The position numbers and the translations under genes were made by a program. The notes under the pieces were generated by a model. The model searched no databases. It saw only the letters and a program-made list of their open reading frames with translations, and was not told the DNA's origin. This document shows, one piece after another, positions 9,180 to 17,488 of a stretch of 64,000 nt of DNA. Every line of letters starts with the position of its first letter. Within the stretch, counting starts at the first letter, position 1. Source of the stretch: Paradesertivirga superstes (lineage in GTDB: Bacteria > Bacteroidota > Bacteroidia > Sphingobacteriales > Sphingobacteriaceae); the NCBI RefSeq assembly GCF_037622515.1, contig NZ_JBBJCN010000002.1, forward strand, positions 496,001-560,000, in the 5' to 3' direction.

Positions 9180-9569
9180 TTATTTATTCTTTATGGCAGA
9201 CAGCAGTAAAAAAAACCATCCTAATATTAACAGAAGGCCTCCTATAGGAGTAACAGGGCCCAGAAAAGAAAAGCTCACTCCAATAAGAGCATTAATAGAC
9301 AATAAATAAATAGAACCTGAAAAAAGAATCATTCCCAGAGTAAATGACCAGTAGGCTATCCTGATAGATCTGCTTCTGTATTTTGAAAAATTTGATAAAA
9401 AAAGCAAAGCAAGGGTATGATAGAACTGGTAACTTACAGCAGTTTTCCAGCCTTCGAGAGCGGAAGACGATATATTCTCTTTTAAAGCATGCGCTCCAAA
9501 AGCACCTAAAATCACTGCAGCCAATCCAAAAAGTGCAGCTGTAATTATAATTTGCCTATTCATAAACAC
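9180..9569 (-). CDS. DUF423 (YgdD/TMEM256-like) small membrane protein
   Basis: The 129-residue protein has four hydrophobic helices and the DUF423 signature: a first helix ending GAFGAHALK, then a YQFYHTLALL block, and a late PVTPIGGLLLILGW stretch. The family sits in the inner membrane; its function is unknown. Two starts three codons apart are possible (ATG at 9569 or 9563). It ends at the base next to the priA start, which implies translational coupling. It is divergent from the 526-residue protein at 9639. Confidence 0.88.
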   Translation of the reverse strand: MFMNRQIIITAALFGLAAVILGAFGAHALKENISSSALEGWKTAVSYQFYHTLALLFLSNFSKYRSRSIRIAYWSFTLGMILFSGSIYLLSINALIGVSFSFLGPVTPIGGLLLILGWFFLLLSAIKNK

Positions 9570-9622
9570 ATCATGATTTGCTAATTTAATAATAGTGATA
9601 AGATTTCTTGCTCTTAAAGAGT

Positions 9623-9630
9623 TAATTTTG
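9623..9630 (+). promoter_or_regulatory. -7 element just upstream of the 9639 gene
   Basis: TAATTTTG matches TAnnTTTG and ends 8 bases before the ATG, so the mRNA would have a leader of only a few bases. No TTG is seen at the -33 distance. Confidence 0.4.
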
Positions 9631-9638
9631 CGTAACTG

Positions 9639-11219
9639 ATGAGAAATATAATTTTACTCTGTGCAATTTTATTAGTTGTTATTTTGGCATTGGCAAGTAA
9701 GTATTTTACAGACTTAGCCGGAAAAGATGAAAACGTAACAAAGGTGCTGAATTATATCCCGGCGGATGCAGCTTTGGTTTTAAACTTTAAAAACGATGAA
9801 TCATTCTATGATATTTTTAAAGATTATCAACTTTTTAAAGCGATAATGGGAGAAAATCGCACAGATGAAATTAACCAGTTAAAACTTCTGCTGCTAGAAC
9901 AAACCAGTTTGGCAGAAATCGCTGCAGACAAAAATATTTTTTTATCCTTTCATCCAACAGCTGATTCAGTAGAATTTCTTTATAGTATAAACCTTGATAA
10001 CAAATACTCCACAACAGATTTAAAAGAATCGATGCTGGAAATTAAAGATTTTGAAGTTAAGCCATCTGGCAAAAACATTTATAAAATTCAAAGCTCAACA
10101 CTTAGGAAACCATTTTATATATTTCTTGAAGAAGGTGTAGCAATCGCGAGCTTCTCTGATGCTCTTTTAACTAAATGTGTAAATGAAAAAGGCAGCGAAG
10201 AAAACAAGAGTTTCATAAATGAAATAGGTAAAACCAGCAGCAAAAACCTTAATTCTCCCGTAAACTTATTTATTAACCACAAGACAGGTCCCGCCTACCT
10301 GCAAAAATTCTTTAGAGGTAAGTTAAGTGGCAATTCAGCATTATTAAATAATCTGAATGGGATCTCATCTTTAAGTATGAACTTCAAAAGTGATGCATTA
10401 ATGTTTAATGGCATCAGCTATACAGATACACTATCACCAAATTATTTGAATTTATTTCTTCATCAAAAAGCTGTACCGAATCAAATTAAAAAAGTATTAC
10501 CTGAAAACACTTCAAATTTCATTGCATTCGGATTGTCGGATGTACGAAAATTTCATTCAGATCTAAAGACATATTTTGGGAAACGTGGCGAATTAAAAAA
10601 TTTAGAAAATAAATTAAAGCTTATTCAATCAAAAACCGGAGTTAACCCCGACCGGGATATTAAACCTTTTTTCGATAAGGAATTTGTAACGATTGAAAAT
10701 TCTTATGGCGAAAAATTTGTTATAATTAAGGTTTCAAACGGCAGAAATATAAATTTCAAATTACAATTAATCAGCACACTTGTAAATGAACAGATTAGTA
10801 AAATAAATCACAGCGAATTATTTTATTACTATTTTGGAGATCCGTTAAAGAATTTCCCAATGCCGTACTTCGCTGTTGCTGATAATTACCTGATTGTAGC
10901 AAACACTCCCGGAATTATTTCTAACTTTTTATCCATATATCAAAAAGATCTCTTTTTGTCCCATAAAGATTCTTTTAAACTGTACGATCAGCTTGTAGCT
11001 AACCAAAGTAACATTTTATACTTTATTAATATTAATAACTCCAGGCGTGTTATTAATTCTACTTTACGGTCAAATTATGCAAAACCCTTTAATAATGAGG
11101 CCTTTGGATTAAAAAATTTTTATGGATTATCGTGCCAATGGACAGGAGACGAAGATCACTTCTCTACTAATTTATATTTAAGTTATAACTCTTCAGACAG
11201 TATTGCGTTAAACAGATAG
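9639..11219 (+). CDS. Membrane-anchored exported protein of unknown function
   Basis: The 526-residue protein begins with a single hydrophobic segment (about 4-20) that acts as a signal anchor and has no lipobox cysteine. The remainder is rich in N, K, F and S, with blocks such as YIPADAALVLNFKND near the start that resemble Bacteroidota proteins with repeated alpha/beta structure. I cannot name the family with confidence. It is followed 22 bp later by a DUF5723 barrel protein on the same strand, so the two may act together at the outer membrane. The ATG at 9639 is preceded by a -7-like element. Confidence 0.7.
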   Translation: MRNIILLCAILLVVILALASKYFTDLAGKDENVTKVLNYIPADAALVLNFKNDESFYDIFKDYQLFKAIMGENRTDEINQLKLLLLEQTSLAEIAADKNIFLSFHPTADSVEFLYSINLDNKYSTTDLKESMLEIKDFEVKPSGKNIYKIQSSTLRKPFYIFLEEGVAIASFSDALLTKCVNEKGSEENKSFINEIGKTSSKNLNSPVNLFINHKTGPAYLQKFFRGKLSGNSALLNNLNGISSLSMNFKSDALMFNGISYTDTLSPNYLNLFLHQKAVPNQIKKVLPENTSNFIAFGLSDVRKFHSDLKTYFGKRGELKNLENKLKLIQSKTGVNPDRDIKPFFDKEFVTIENSYGEKFVIIKVSNGRNINFKLQLISTLVNEQISKINHSELFYYYFGDPLKNFPMPYFAVADNYLIVANTPGIISNFLSIYQKDLFLSHKDSFKLYDQLVANQSNILYFININNSRRVINSTLRSNYAKPFNNEAFGLKNFYGLSCQWTGDEDHFSTNLYLSYNSSDSIALNR

Positions 11220-11241
11220 TAAAACACACCACTACTATTTA

Positions 11242-12639
11242 ATGAAGAAGCATCTTCTCTTATTCTCTTTTCTCGTCCTAACATTTTCAGTAAGCTACGG
11301 CCAGTTTAATCTCTACAACACCCGTACTCTTTATGACACCTTCGAAAATCCTTCGCAAAAGGCTTTTTATGCCGACAGCAGTAAAAAATATGCTTTCAAT
11401 TTTTTCATGCCCACTCTTAGTATAAACGGTACAGTAACAGGTGAAGGACAAACATCTCTAAAAAAACTGATGTATAAAGAGACTTTGGATGCCAATGGCT
11501 TAACATTAGGAGAAGAAAAACTGAACAAGGTTTCCCTAAATGAAAATACTTATTTAGCCATGTTCAGGATTTTCAAATCCGTGAAACATCACAGGGAAAT
11601 GGGTATAGCATGGCAAATCAGATCCGATACTTATGGAGAGGTTACAAATGAGAGTATCGCTATTTTTCATAACTATAAACTTTTCAATAAATCATCTTAT
11701 CTAAACCCATTTAACAATAACGCGACCACTCTCAACTACCATCAATTTAGCCTTAACTACAGAGAAGATATAAATAAGCGATTGGGATTAGGATTTAAGC
11801 TGAGCTACTTAAGCGGAATTCTGCATAGCAAACTTCGAATCGATTCTTCGACCTTAAATATTAACCAGGCTCAGGATTCATATGACTTATCGTTACATGG
11901 CAAGTTTAGAAGCAGTATTTCTTATAATCAGACAGAAAGCAAAATGTTGTATCCTGGCTTACAAAACCCGGGGGCAGCTATAAGCCTGAGTGCAAATTAT
12001 AAACTTAGGGGCGGATGGTATATTCTAGGAAATCTGAAGGATCTGGGATTTATTAAATGGAACAAGAAGAACACCTTCACTTACACCTTTGATGATACTA
12101 TTACTGTTCCATCTGCATCAATACCCAATTCTGACGAACGTTTAATTACCGAAATTGAAGATTTGTTTGATCAGGGCTCTGATTATAAATCCTATACCAC
12201 ACTGATAAATGGCAAGGCTGAGATGTTGATTAGCAAAGATATGGGCAGCTATCAACCCAATCTGTTAATCTCAAAAAAACTCTTTTATAAAGGGGCCGAT
12301 ATCGCACTGATAAATCGTTTCAAGCACCGGGCAATGAACTTCAGCCTTTCTACGGCATATAGCCAGAATAATCACTTTCAGATCGGAGGCCAGTTTATGC
12401 TAAAATCTCCTAATGCTGAGTTTTTTATTGGTAGCGACCAGCTCCTGAATTCATATTATACAACCAAAGGGGCTCTGGCGTCTGATGAAAACATTGGTAA
12501 AGGCAATATGGCAGCTTCAGTTTATTTCGGCTTTGCTGTTAAGTTTGGCCCTTTAATGGAAAGACAACAAAACGCTAATAATATTCCCGGAATTGTAAGT
12601 CCGGTCAGATCAGGTTTCTTATATCGCTTGCTTAACTAA
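11242..12639 (+). CDS. DUF5723 family outer-membrane beta-barrel protein
   Basis: The 465-residue protein has a signal peptide (1-20, ending VSYG/Q). It contains the NTRTLYDTFENPSQKAF opening and the GLGFKLSYLSGI and SISYNQ-type strands of the DUF5723 family, with the alternating pattern of a beta-barrel. The family is widespread in Bacteroidota with unknown function, perhaps related to the PorV/FadL type of barrel. It lies 22 bp after the anchored 526-residue protein, and its stop is 15 bp from convergent tsaB. Confidence 0.8.
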   Translation: MKKHLLLFSFLVLTFSVSYGQFNLYNTRTLYDTFENPSQKAFYADSSKKYAFNFFMPTLSINGTVTGEGQTSLKKLMYKETLDANGLTLGEEKLNKVSLNENTYLAMFRIFKSVKHHREMGIAWQIRSDTYGEVTNESIAIFHNYKLFNKSSYLNPFNNNATTLNYHQFSLNYREDINKRLGLGFKLSYLSGILHSKLRIDSSTLNINQAQDSYDLSLHGKFRSSISYNQTESKMLYPGLQNPGAAISLSANYKLRGGWYILGNLKDLGFIKWNKKNTFTYTFDDTITVPSASIPNSDERLITEIEDLFDQGSDYKSYTTLINGKAEMLISKDMGSYQPNLLISKKLFYKGADIALINRFKHRAMNFSLSTAYSQNNHFQIGGQFMLKSPNAEFFIGSDQLLNSYYTTKGALASDENIGKGNMAASVYFGFAVKFGPLMERQQNANNIPGIVSPVRSGFLYRLLN

Positions 12640-12654
12640 AAGACCGGGGCGGGG

Positions 12655-13341
12655 TTACTTCTTTCTGGGTTGAGTGACTAAAAAATCTTTGAGATAAAAA
12701 GGTTCAAAATAAGCCACATCTTCAAACTCCTTTTGTTGAAATTTAAATGCTGCCATAAAACTTAAATCTTTAGCAGAGTTAAGAAATTCAGGTACAAATA
12801 TGGCATTAGGTTTCCCAGCTAAAACTTCCTGACATTTCATGGCACCATCACCAAAAAATACTATCTGCTGATTTTTCAGCAAGTCTGAGAATGAGTCTTC
12901 ATCAATGATTCTGGCTTCAACTGGCATTACTTCTTCAATTTGATAGTCAAAAACTGCTGAATATACTTCCATCCTACGGGCATCAATCATTGGACAGTAC
13001 AATACTGATTTATCATTATATGAAGAAATAAACCCATAGGACATAGCCTGAAGAGTGTTTATTGCAAGAAGTGGCAGATCTAAGGCATAACATAGTCCCT
13101 TCGCAGTAGAAACACCAATACGGAGGCCCGTATATGAACCCGGCCCCATACTTACAGCAACAGCATCCAGATCTTTCATACTGTATCCGGTTTGAACCAT
13201 CACGTCTTCAATATAGAGGGTTAAATGACTGGCATGAACATTCCTTTCCGTTAATTCCTTAACGGCAATGGTCTTTCCATCAATGGATAATGCTACTGAA
13301 CAGGAGATTGTCGAAGTTTCTAATTGAAGTATGAGTGCCAT
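12655..13341 (-). CDS. tsaB: tRNA threonylcarbamoyladenosine biosynthesis protein TsaB
   Basis: The 228-residue protein has the ASKHA-fold start (LQLETSTISCSVAL), a HLTLYIEDVM block, and the diagnostic SMGPGSYTGLRIGVSTAKGL segment. TsaB is the partner of TsaD in making N6-threonylcarbamoyladenosine at position 37 of ANN-decoding tRNAs. It lacks the metal-binding histidines of TsaD, as expected. It heads away from the yidD-rnpA-rpmH genes, 32 bp downstream of yidD, on the same strand. Confidence 0.95.
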   Translation of the reverse strand: MALILQLETSTISCSVALSIDGKTIAVKELTERNVHASHLTLYIEDVMVQTGYSMKDLDAVAVSMGPGSYTGLRIGVSTAKGLCYALDLPLLAINTLQAMSYGFISSYNDKSVLYCPMIDARRMEVYSAVFDYQIEEVMPVEARIIDEDSFSDLLKNQQIVFFGDGAMKCQEVLAGKPNAIFVPEFLNSAKDLSFMAAFKFQQKEFEDVAYFEPFYLKDFLVTQPRKK

Positions 13342-13373
13342 TTAACGTGCAAAGATGCAAATAAAAGCTAATA

Positions 13374-13631
13374 TTATGGAACAGGATCATGACCATGTCC
13401 TCCCCATGGATGACAGCGCGAAATACGTTTCAAAGTTAGCCACAAGCCTTTAAACGGACCATGTTTTTTGATCGCTTCAACACCATATTGGGAGCAGGTT
13501 GGAGTATACCGGCATGATGCACCCAGAAGCGGTGATAACAGATACTGGTACAGTTTAATCAACAAAAGAAAAAACCAGCTCAATGCATCCTTTAAATAAT
13601 TAAGGGGAGTCATGCTTCGCATAAGATTCAA
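13374..13631 (-). CDS. yidD: Membrane protein insertion efficiency factor YidD
   Basis: The 85-residue protein contains the family core: LIKLYQYLLSPLLG, then CRYTPTCSQYG with both conserved cysteines, GLWLTLKRISRCHPW and a GHDPVP end. YidD helps YidC insert inner-membrane proteins. It overlaps rnpA by 32 bp if the first ATG is used; a later ATG (13613, MTPLNY) reduces the overlap to 14 bp and is equally possible. The rpmH-rnpA-yidD order is common to many bacteria. Confidence 0.95.
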   Translation of the reverse strand: MNLMRSMTPLNYLKDALSWFFLLLIKLYQYLLSPLLGASCRYTPTCSQYGVEAIKKHGPFKGLWLTLKRISRCHPWGGHGHDPVP

Positions 13632-13995
13632 CTAGTTTTCCGAGGGCTTGCTTCAACTTTTTTTCAATAAATTGAAATTCGGTAATTTCTTTACCGATAT
13701 AGTGAATGCTGATAATCAGATATAAATTTCTCTCTCTTAGAAAAGAATATAAGGAAGCATCCTTGTTCAGGCGATAAGCCTCCCTGACACGTCTTTTGAT
13801 TAGATTTCTATCGACTGCGCGCTTAAACTTACGTTTAGACACCGCAATAACTACTTGTGCAGGAGAGTCTGCAAGCAAAGTTTCAGGAATAGAAACTATA
13901 CGAAAAGGGTAAACTAAAAAAGAAGAACCGGTATGAAAAAGCTTCTCTAAAAGCTTTTTACTGCATAACCGTTCTTCTTTATTAAATGTGTACAT
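13600..13995 (-). CDS. rnpA: Ribonuclease P protein component
   Basis: The 131-residue protein has the RnpA signature AVDRNLIKRRVREAYR (near residues 62-77) and a basic N-terminal half. It binds the RNase P RNA and helps mature the 5' end of tRNAs. It lies 74 bp after rpmH and overlaps yidD, which fits a shared transcript. Confidence 0.95.
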   Translation of the reverse strand: MYTFNKEERLCSKKLLEKLFHTGSSFLVYPFRIVSIPETLLADSPAQVVIAVSKRKFKRAVDRNLIKRRVREAYRLNKDASLYSFLRERNLYLIISIHYIGKEITEFQFIEKKLKQALGKLVESYAKHDSP

Positions 13996-14069
13996 TTTGA
14001 TTGCGTTAACCTTTATTTGCAGATTTTCTCTGCAGAATCCGCCGTAACGGCCAGGACTGCAATCAAAAA

Positions 14070-14228
14070 CTATGCTTTATGACGATGTTCGCTGGAAACG
14101 CTTAATTTCCTTCTGCCTTTTGCTCTACGAGCAGCTAATACTCTTCTACCGTTAGCTGTACTCATACGCTCTCTGAATCCGTGCTTATTTCTTCTTTTTC
14201 TTTGAGAAGGCTGGAATGTTCTTTTCAT
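14070..14228 (-). CDS. rpmH: 50S ribosomal protein L34
   Basis: The minus strand encodes 52 residues beginning MKRTFQPSQRKRRNKHGF and continuing with RMSTANGRRVLAARRAKGRR, the full L34 signature; translation runs from ATG at 14226-14228 to TAG at 14070-14072. It is too short for common ORF length cut-offs. L34 is a basic protein of the large ribosomal subunit. It precedes rnpA and yidD, as in most bacteria. The last eight residues (SSEHRHKA) are an ordinary short tail. Confidence 0.97.
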   Translation of the reverse strand: MKRTFQPSQRKRRNKHGFRERMSTANGRRVLAARRAKGRRKLSVSSEHRHKA

Positions 14229-14441
14229 GACTTATATAAAACTCTAAAATGTAGCTCTTAAAAACAAGAGTGCAAATATAGGAGGATTTTTTCTCAAAGC
14301 AAATTCAAACTGGAATATTTTGAATCTAAAAACTAATTGCTCTTCAATTATATCGTAAAGATAAGGTTAAAAAATATCCGATAACTAAATGCCATCCTTT
14401 TCAAATATGCATTTCCGCATAGTGACTAAACTAAATTTAGC

Positions 14442-14449
14442 TAAATTTG
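14442..14449 (+). promoter_or_regulatory. -7 element immediately upstream of nuoA
   Basis: TAAATTTG matches TAnnTTTG and ends 4 bases before the nuoA ATG. A transcript starting the normal few bases later would be leaderless or nearly so. It is preceded by AACTAAATTTAG, a related repeat. Confidence 0.4.
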
Positions 14450-14453
14450 CAGG

Positions 14454-15050
14454 ATGGAGCAGGCTTCACAGCTTACAGAATTTGGTAAGATCTTTATCTT
14501 TCTGATTATCGGAATAGTACTTGTTTGTGCTACCTTATTCTTGTCTAAACTATTGGCACTAAACAAACCAACGCCTCTCAAGCTATCATCATATGAATGC
14601 GGGGAAGAGCCAAGTGGTAATTCCTGGGTTCAATTCAACTCCAGATTCTATGTAATCGCGTTAATATTTTTATTATTCGATGTGGAAATGATCTTTATTT
14701 TTCCATGGACGACCGTATTTGCACAGAAAAGCTTGATTGCCGCCAGTTCGTTGTGGGGATGGCTTACCTTCACAGAGATGTTTATTTTTGTGGGAATTTT
14801 ACTTATAGGGTTAGTTTATGTCTGGCGCAAAGGAGATCTGGACTGGATCAGACCAGAACAGAAACTTCCGGTTGTTGAGCATAAAATTCCTCTTTCTGTA
14901 TACGATAAAATCAATACTGAAATTTATACTGTAAAACCTTTTTCAATAAATAACAACATTAACGAGGAAGCTATAGCTCAATCGCCTGCTGTGTCTACAT
15001 CATCAAAACCGGCATTTAAGCCAACATTCAGAAAACCACCGCAATCATGA
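14454..15050 (+). CDS. nuoA: NADH-quinone oxidoreductase subunit A with a long C-terminal tail
   Basis: The first ~125 residues are a standard NuoA: three membrane helices and the conserved YECGEEP...WVQFNSRFYVIALIFLLFDVEM block that lines the quinone-linked part of complex I. Residues ~126-198 are an extra soluble tail, rich in P, S and K, not needed by the family. Complex I couples NADH oxidation to proton pumping in the inner membrane. The stop overlaps the nuoB start (ATGA, 15047-15050). The other nuo genes are not next to it. Confidence 0.95.
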   Translation: MEQASQLTEFGKIFIFLIIGIVLVCATLFLSKLLALNKPTPLKLSSYECGEEPSGNSWVQFNSRFYVIALIFLLFDVEMIFIFPWTTVFAQKSLIAASSLWGWLTFTEMFIFVGILLIGLVYVWRKGDLDWIRPEQKLPVVEHKIPLSVYDKINTEIYTVKPFSINNNINEEAIAQSPAVSTSSKPAFKPTFRKPPQS

Positions 15051-15532
15051 GTTTAGAGAAAATGTCACAGGATGGTGGGGTTATCATTACAAAAATAGAT
15101 GACCTGTTAAATTGGGCCCGCTTATCTTCACTTTGGCCCGTGAGTTTTGGTATTGCATGCTGCGCCATCGAAATGATGGGTTCTTATGCATCAACTTTTG
15201 ACTTTGATCGTCTGGGAGTTTTTCCACGTCCATCACCAAGGCAATCTGATGTAATAATAATCGCCGGAACAGTAACCTTTAAAATGGCAGAAAGAATAAA
15301 AAGGCTTTATGAACAGATGCCCGAACCAAAATATGTTATTTCTATGGGTTCGTGTTCAAACTGCGGCGGCCCGTACTGGCAGCATGGCTATCATGTGGTG
15401 AAAGGTGTTGACAGAATTATTCCCGTTGATGTATATGTTCAGGGATGCCCTCCAAGACCGGAATCCTTGATCGGAGCTATTATTGAGTTACAGAAAAAAA
15501 TACAGGAAGAAAGCTTGTTAACATCAAAATAA
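15047..15532 (+). CDS. nuoB: NADH-quinone oxidoreductase subunit B
   Basis: The 161-residue protein has the cluster N2 ligands: the tandem cysteines in FGIACCAIEMM, the SMGSCSNCGGPYW cysteine and the VQGCPPRPE cysteine. NuoB carries the last iron-sulphur cluster, which hands electrons to quinone. It overlaps nuoA by 4 bp, so translation is coupled. The next gene downstream is purK, not nuoC. Confidence 0.97.
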   Translation: MSLEKMSQDGGVIITKIDDLLNWARLSSLWPVSFGIACCAIEMMGSYASTFDFDRLGVFPRPSPRQSDVIIIAGTVTFKMAERIKRLYEQMPEPKYVISMGSCSNCGGPYWQHGYHVVKGVDRIIPVDVYVQGCPPRPESLIGAIIELQKKIQEESLLTSK

Positions 15533-15584
15533 ACAACATACAATCAATATTTAATATTTAAATTTTTGACTTAATACATTGACA

Positions 15585-16724
15585 ATGAAATCCTTTTATG
15601 GTAATTTACGTGTAGGAATTCTTGGAGGTGGCCAGCTAGGCCGTATGCTTATCCAGAATGCGATAAATTACAATACCAATATAAAGGTTCTTGACCCCGA
15701 CCCGGATGCGCCTTGTAAACATCTCTGCGATAAATTTGTGCAGGGCTCATTAACAGATTTTGACACTGTGTATAAGTTTGGTAAACAAACCGATCTTCTT
15801 ACAATCGAAATTGAGAAAGTAAATATAGAAGCTCTGCAACAGCTGGAAGAGGAAGGTGTGTTGGTTTACCCTCAGCCCCGTATTATCCGATTAATACAGG
15901 ATAAAGGTTTACAGAAAGAATTTTTCAAACAGAATGATATCCCGACCTCCCCATTTCAGCTTATCAGTTCAAAATCAGCTCTAAAATCAGCTAATATTGA
16001 ATTCCCTTACATCCAAAAGTTAAGAAAGGATGGATATGATGGACGCGGTGTTTATAAAGTAAAATCTAAAACAGATTTAGATAATGCGTTTGATGCCCCC
16101 AGCATTGTAGAAGAATGGATTGATTTCGAAAAAGAAATTGCGGTTATTGTAGCAAGAAATGAAGACGGAGAAATCAAAACATTTCCTTGTGTTGAAATGG
16201 AGTTCAACGCAGATGTTAATCTTGTCGAATTTCTCATATCACCTTCTACCCTTCCCATTGATATATTAAAACAGGCCGATCAGTTGGCTATCCAGATAGC
16301 AGAAGCGTTAAAAATCACCGGAGTACTGGCTGTAGAAATGTTTCTTACAAAGGATGGTAAAATACTGGTAAATGAATTAGCTCCCCGTCCCCATAATAGC
16401 GGTCACCATAGTATTGAGGGAAATCTAACATCTCAGTTTGAACAGCATTTAAGAGCTATTTTCAATTTACCCCTTGGCGATACCACAGCTATAGGCAATG
16501 CCGTAATGATAAACCTTCTGGGGGAAAAAGGATATGAGGGACTTGCTGAATATGAGGGGATTGAAGAAATATTAAAACAGCAAGGGGTTTATATTCATCT
16601 TTACGGGAAAAAGTTCACAAAGCCTTTCCGGAAAATGGGCCACGTTACTATAATAGACAATGATCGTGAAGCAGCAATTGCTAAAGCACGGTTGGTACAA
16701 GACACGATTAAGGTAAAGGTGTGA
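15585..16724 (+). CDS. purK: 5-(carboxyamino)imidazole ribonucleotide synthase
   Basis: The 379-residue ATP-grasp enzyme begins MKSFYGNLRVGILGGGQLGRML, carrying the family glycine-rich loop, and includes YIQKLRKDGYDGRGVYKV, VEEWIDFEKEIAVIVAR and the NELAPRPHNSGHHSIEG metal/substrate block. PurK makes N5-CAIR from AIR, bicarbonate and ATP in purine synthesis. I start it at ATG 15585, because the TTG two codons earlier is unlikely. purE follows 104 bp later and uses its product. Confidence 0.96.
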   Translation: MKSFYGNLRVGILGGGQLGRMLIQNAINYNTNIKVLDPDPDAPCKHLCDKFVQGSLTDFDTVYKFGKQTDLLTIEIEKVNIEALQQLEEEGVLVYPQPRIIRLIQDKGLQKEFFKQNDIPTSPFQLISSKSALKSANIEFPYIQKLRKDGYDGRGVYKVKSKTDLDNAFDAPSIVEEWIDFEKEIAVIVARNEDGEIKTFPCVEMEFNADVNLVEFLISPSTLPIDILKQADQLAIQIAEALKITGVLAVEMFLTKDGKILVNELAPRPHNSGHHSIEGNLTSQFEQHLRAIFNLPLGDTTAIGNAVMINLLGEKGYEGLAEYEGIEEILKQQGVYIHLYGKKFTKPFRKMGHVTIIDNDREAAIAKARLVQDTIKVKV

Positions 16725-16828
16725 GAAAGTCAAACTTGAAAAGTGGAATTAGAACCTTCACGCAAGTACCGACCTGATCTAAACCATCTTTTAATTTTTA
16801 ATTTTAATATTTTTTTAATTTAATTAAC

Positions 16829-17311
16829 ATGAAAATAGGCATAATAATGGGCAGCAAATCAGATTTACCTGTAATGCAGGATGCTGCCGACATTCTCAAA
16901 GAACTGGGTGTTGAATATGAAATTACAGTAGTATCTGCACACCGCACTCCCGAAAGAATGTTTAATTATGCAAAAACAGCTGCGGACAGGGGACTTAAAA
17001 TAATTATTGCCGGAGCAGGCGGTGCTGCACATTTGCCTGGTATGGTCGCATCCATTACCCATCTCCCGGTAATAGGGGTTCCGGTTAAATCTTCAAATTC
17101 GCTTGATGGCTGGGACTCAATTCTATCAATTTTACAAATGCCCAATGGAATACCGGTGGCAACTGTGGCCTTAAATGCTGCTAAAAATGCGGGCATATTG
17201 GCAGCCCAGATTTTAGCTACAAGCGATATAACATTGACCGAAAAATTAATCGCCTATAAAGAAGATCTTAAGCAAAAGGTAGAAGCAACAGCTAAAGAAA
17301 TGGGAGGTTAA
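16829..17311 (+). CDS. purE: N5-carboxyaminoimidazole ribonucleotide mutase, class I PurE
   Basis: The 160-residue protein has the full class I PurE pattern: IIMGSKSDLPVM, VVSAHRTPERM with the active-site histidine, and AGAGGAAHLPGM. It shifts the carboxyl group of N5-CAIR to give CAIR, the next step after PurK. It lies 104 bp downstream of purK; an AT-rich stretch (16790-16825) between them could hold a secondary promoter. Confidence 0.97.
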   Translation: MKIGIIMGSKSDLPVMQDAADILKELGVEYEITVVSAHRTPERMFNYAKTAADRGLKIIIAGAGGAAHLPGMVASITHLPVIGVPVKSSNSLDGWDSILSILQMPNGIPVATVALNAAKNAGILAAQILATSDITLTEKLIAYKEDLKQKVEATAKEMGG

Positions 17312-17401
17312 AAACTCAAAAAGATCAATAAATTCTCACCGATCTCTATCTAAATTTCCACAAAAAGAGATCTGTTATATCAATATACATGCTTTAAACG
17401 T

Positions 17402-17409
17402 TAGTTTTG
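17402..17409 (+). promoter_or_regulatory. -7 element of the TPR/ExbBD/TonB operon
   Basis: TAGTTTTG is a perfect TAnnTTTG match, about 80 bases before the chosen ATG at 17489. A -33 TTG at the right distance is not clear. Confidence 0.45.
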
Positions 17410-17488
17410 CATGATTTTCCACATCTGTTAATTACTCTTGTATATTAACCATCTGGATATCTGTAATTTAGCACACTTACTAATAATT

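Noticed and set aside
17438..17488. TTG start for the TPR protein
   Set aside because: The signal peptide begins exactly at ATG 17489; the longer form would hide it.
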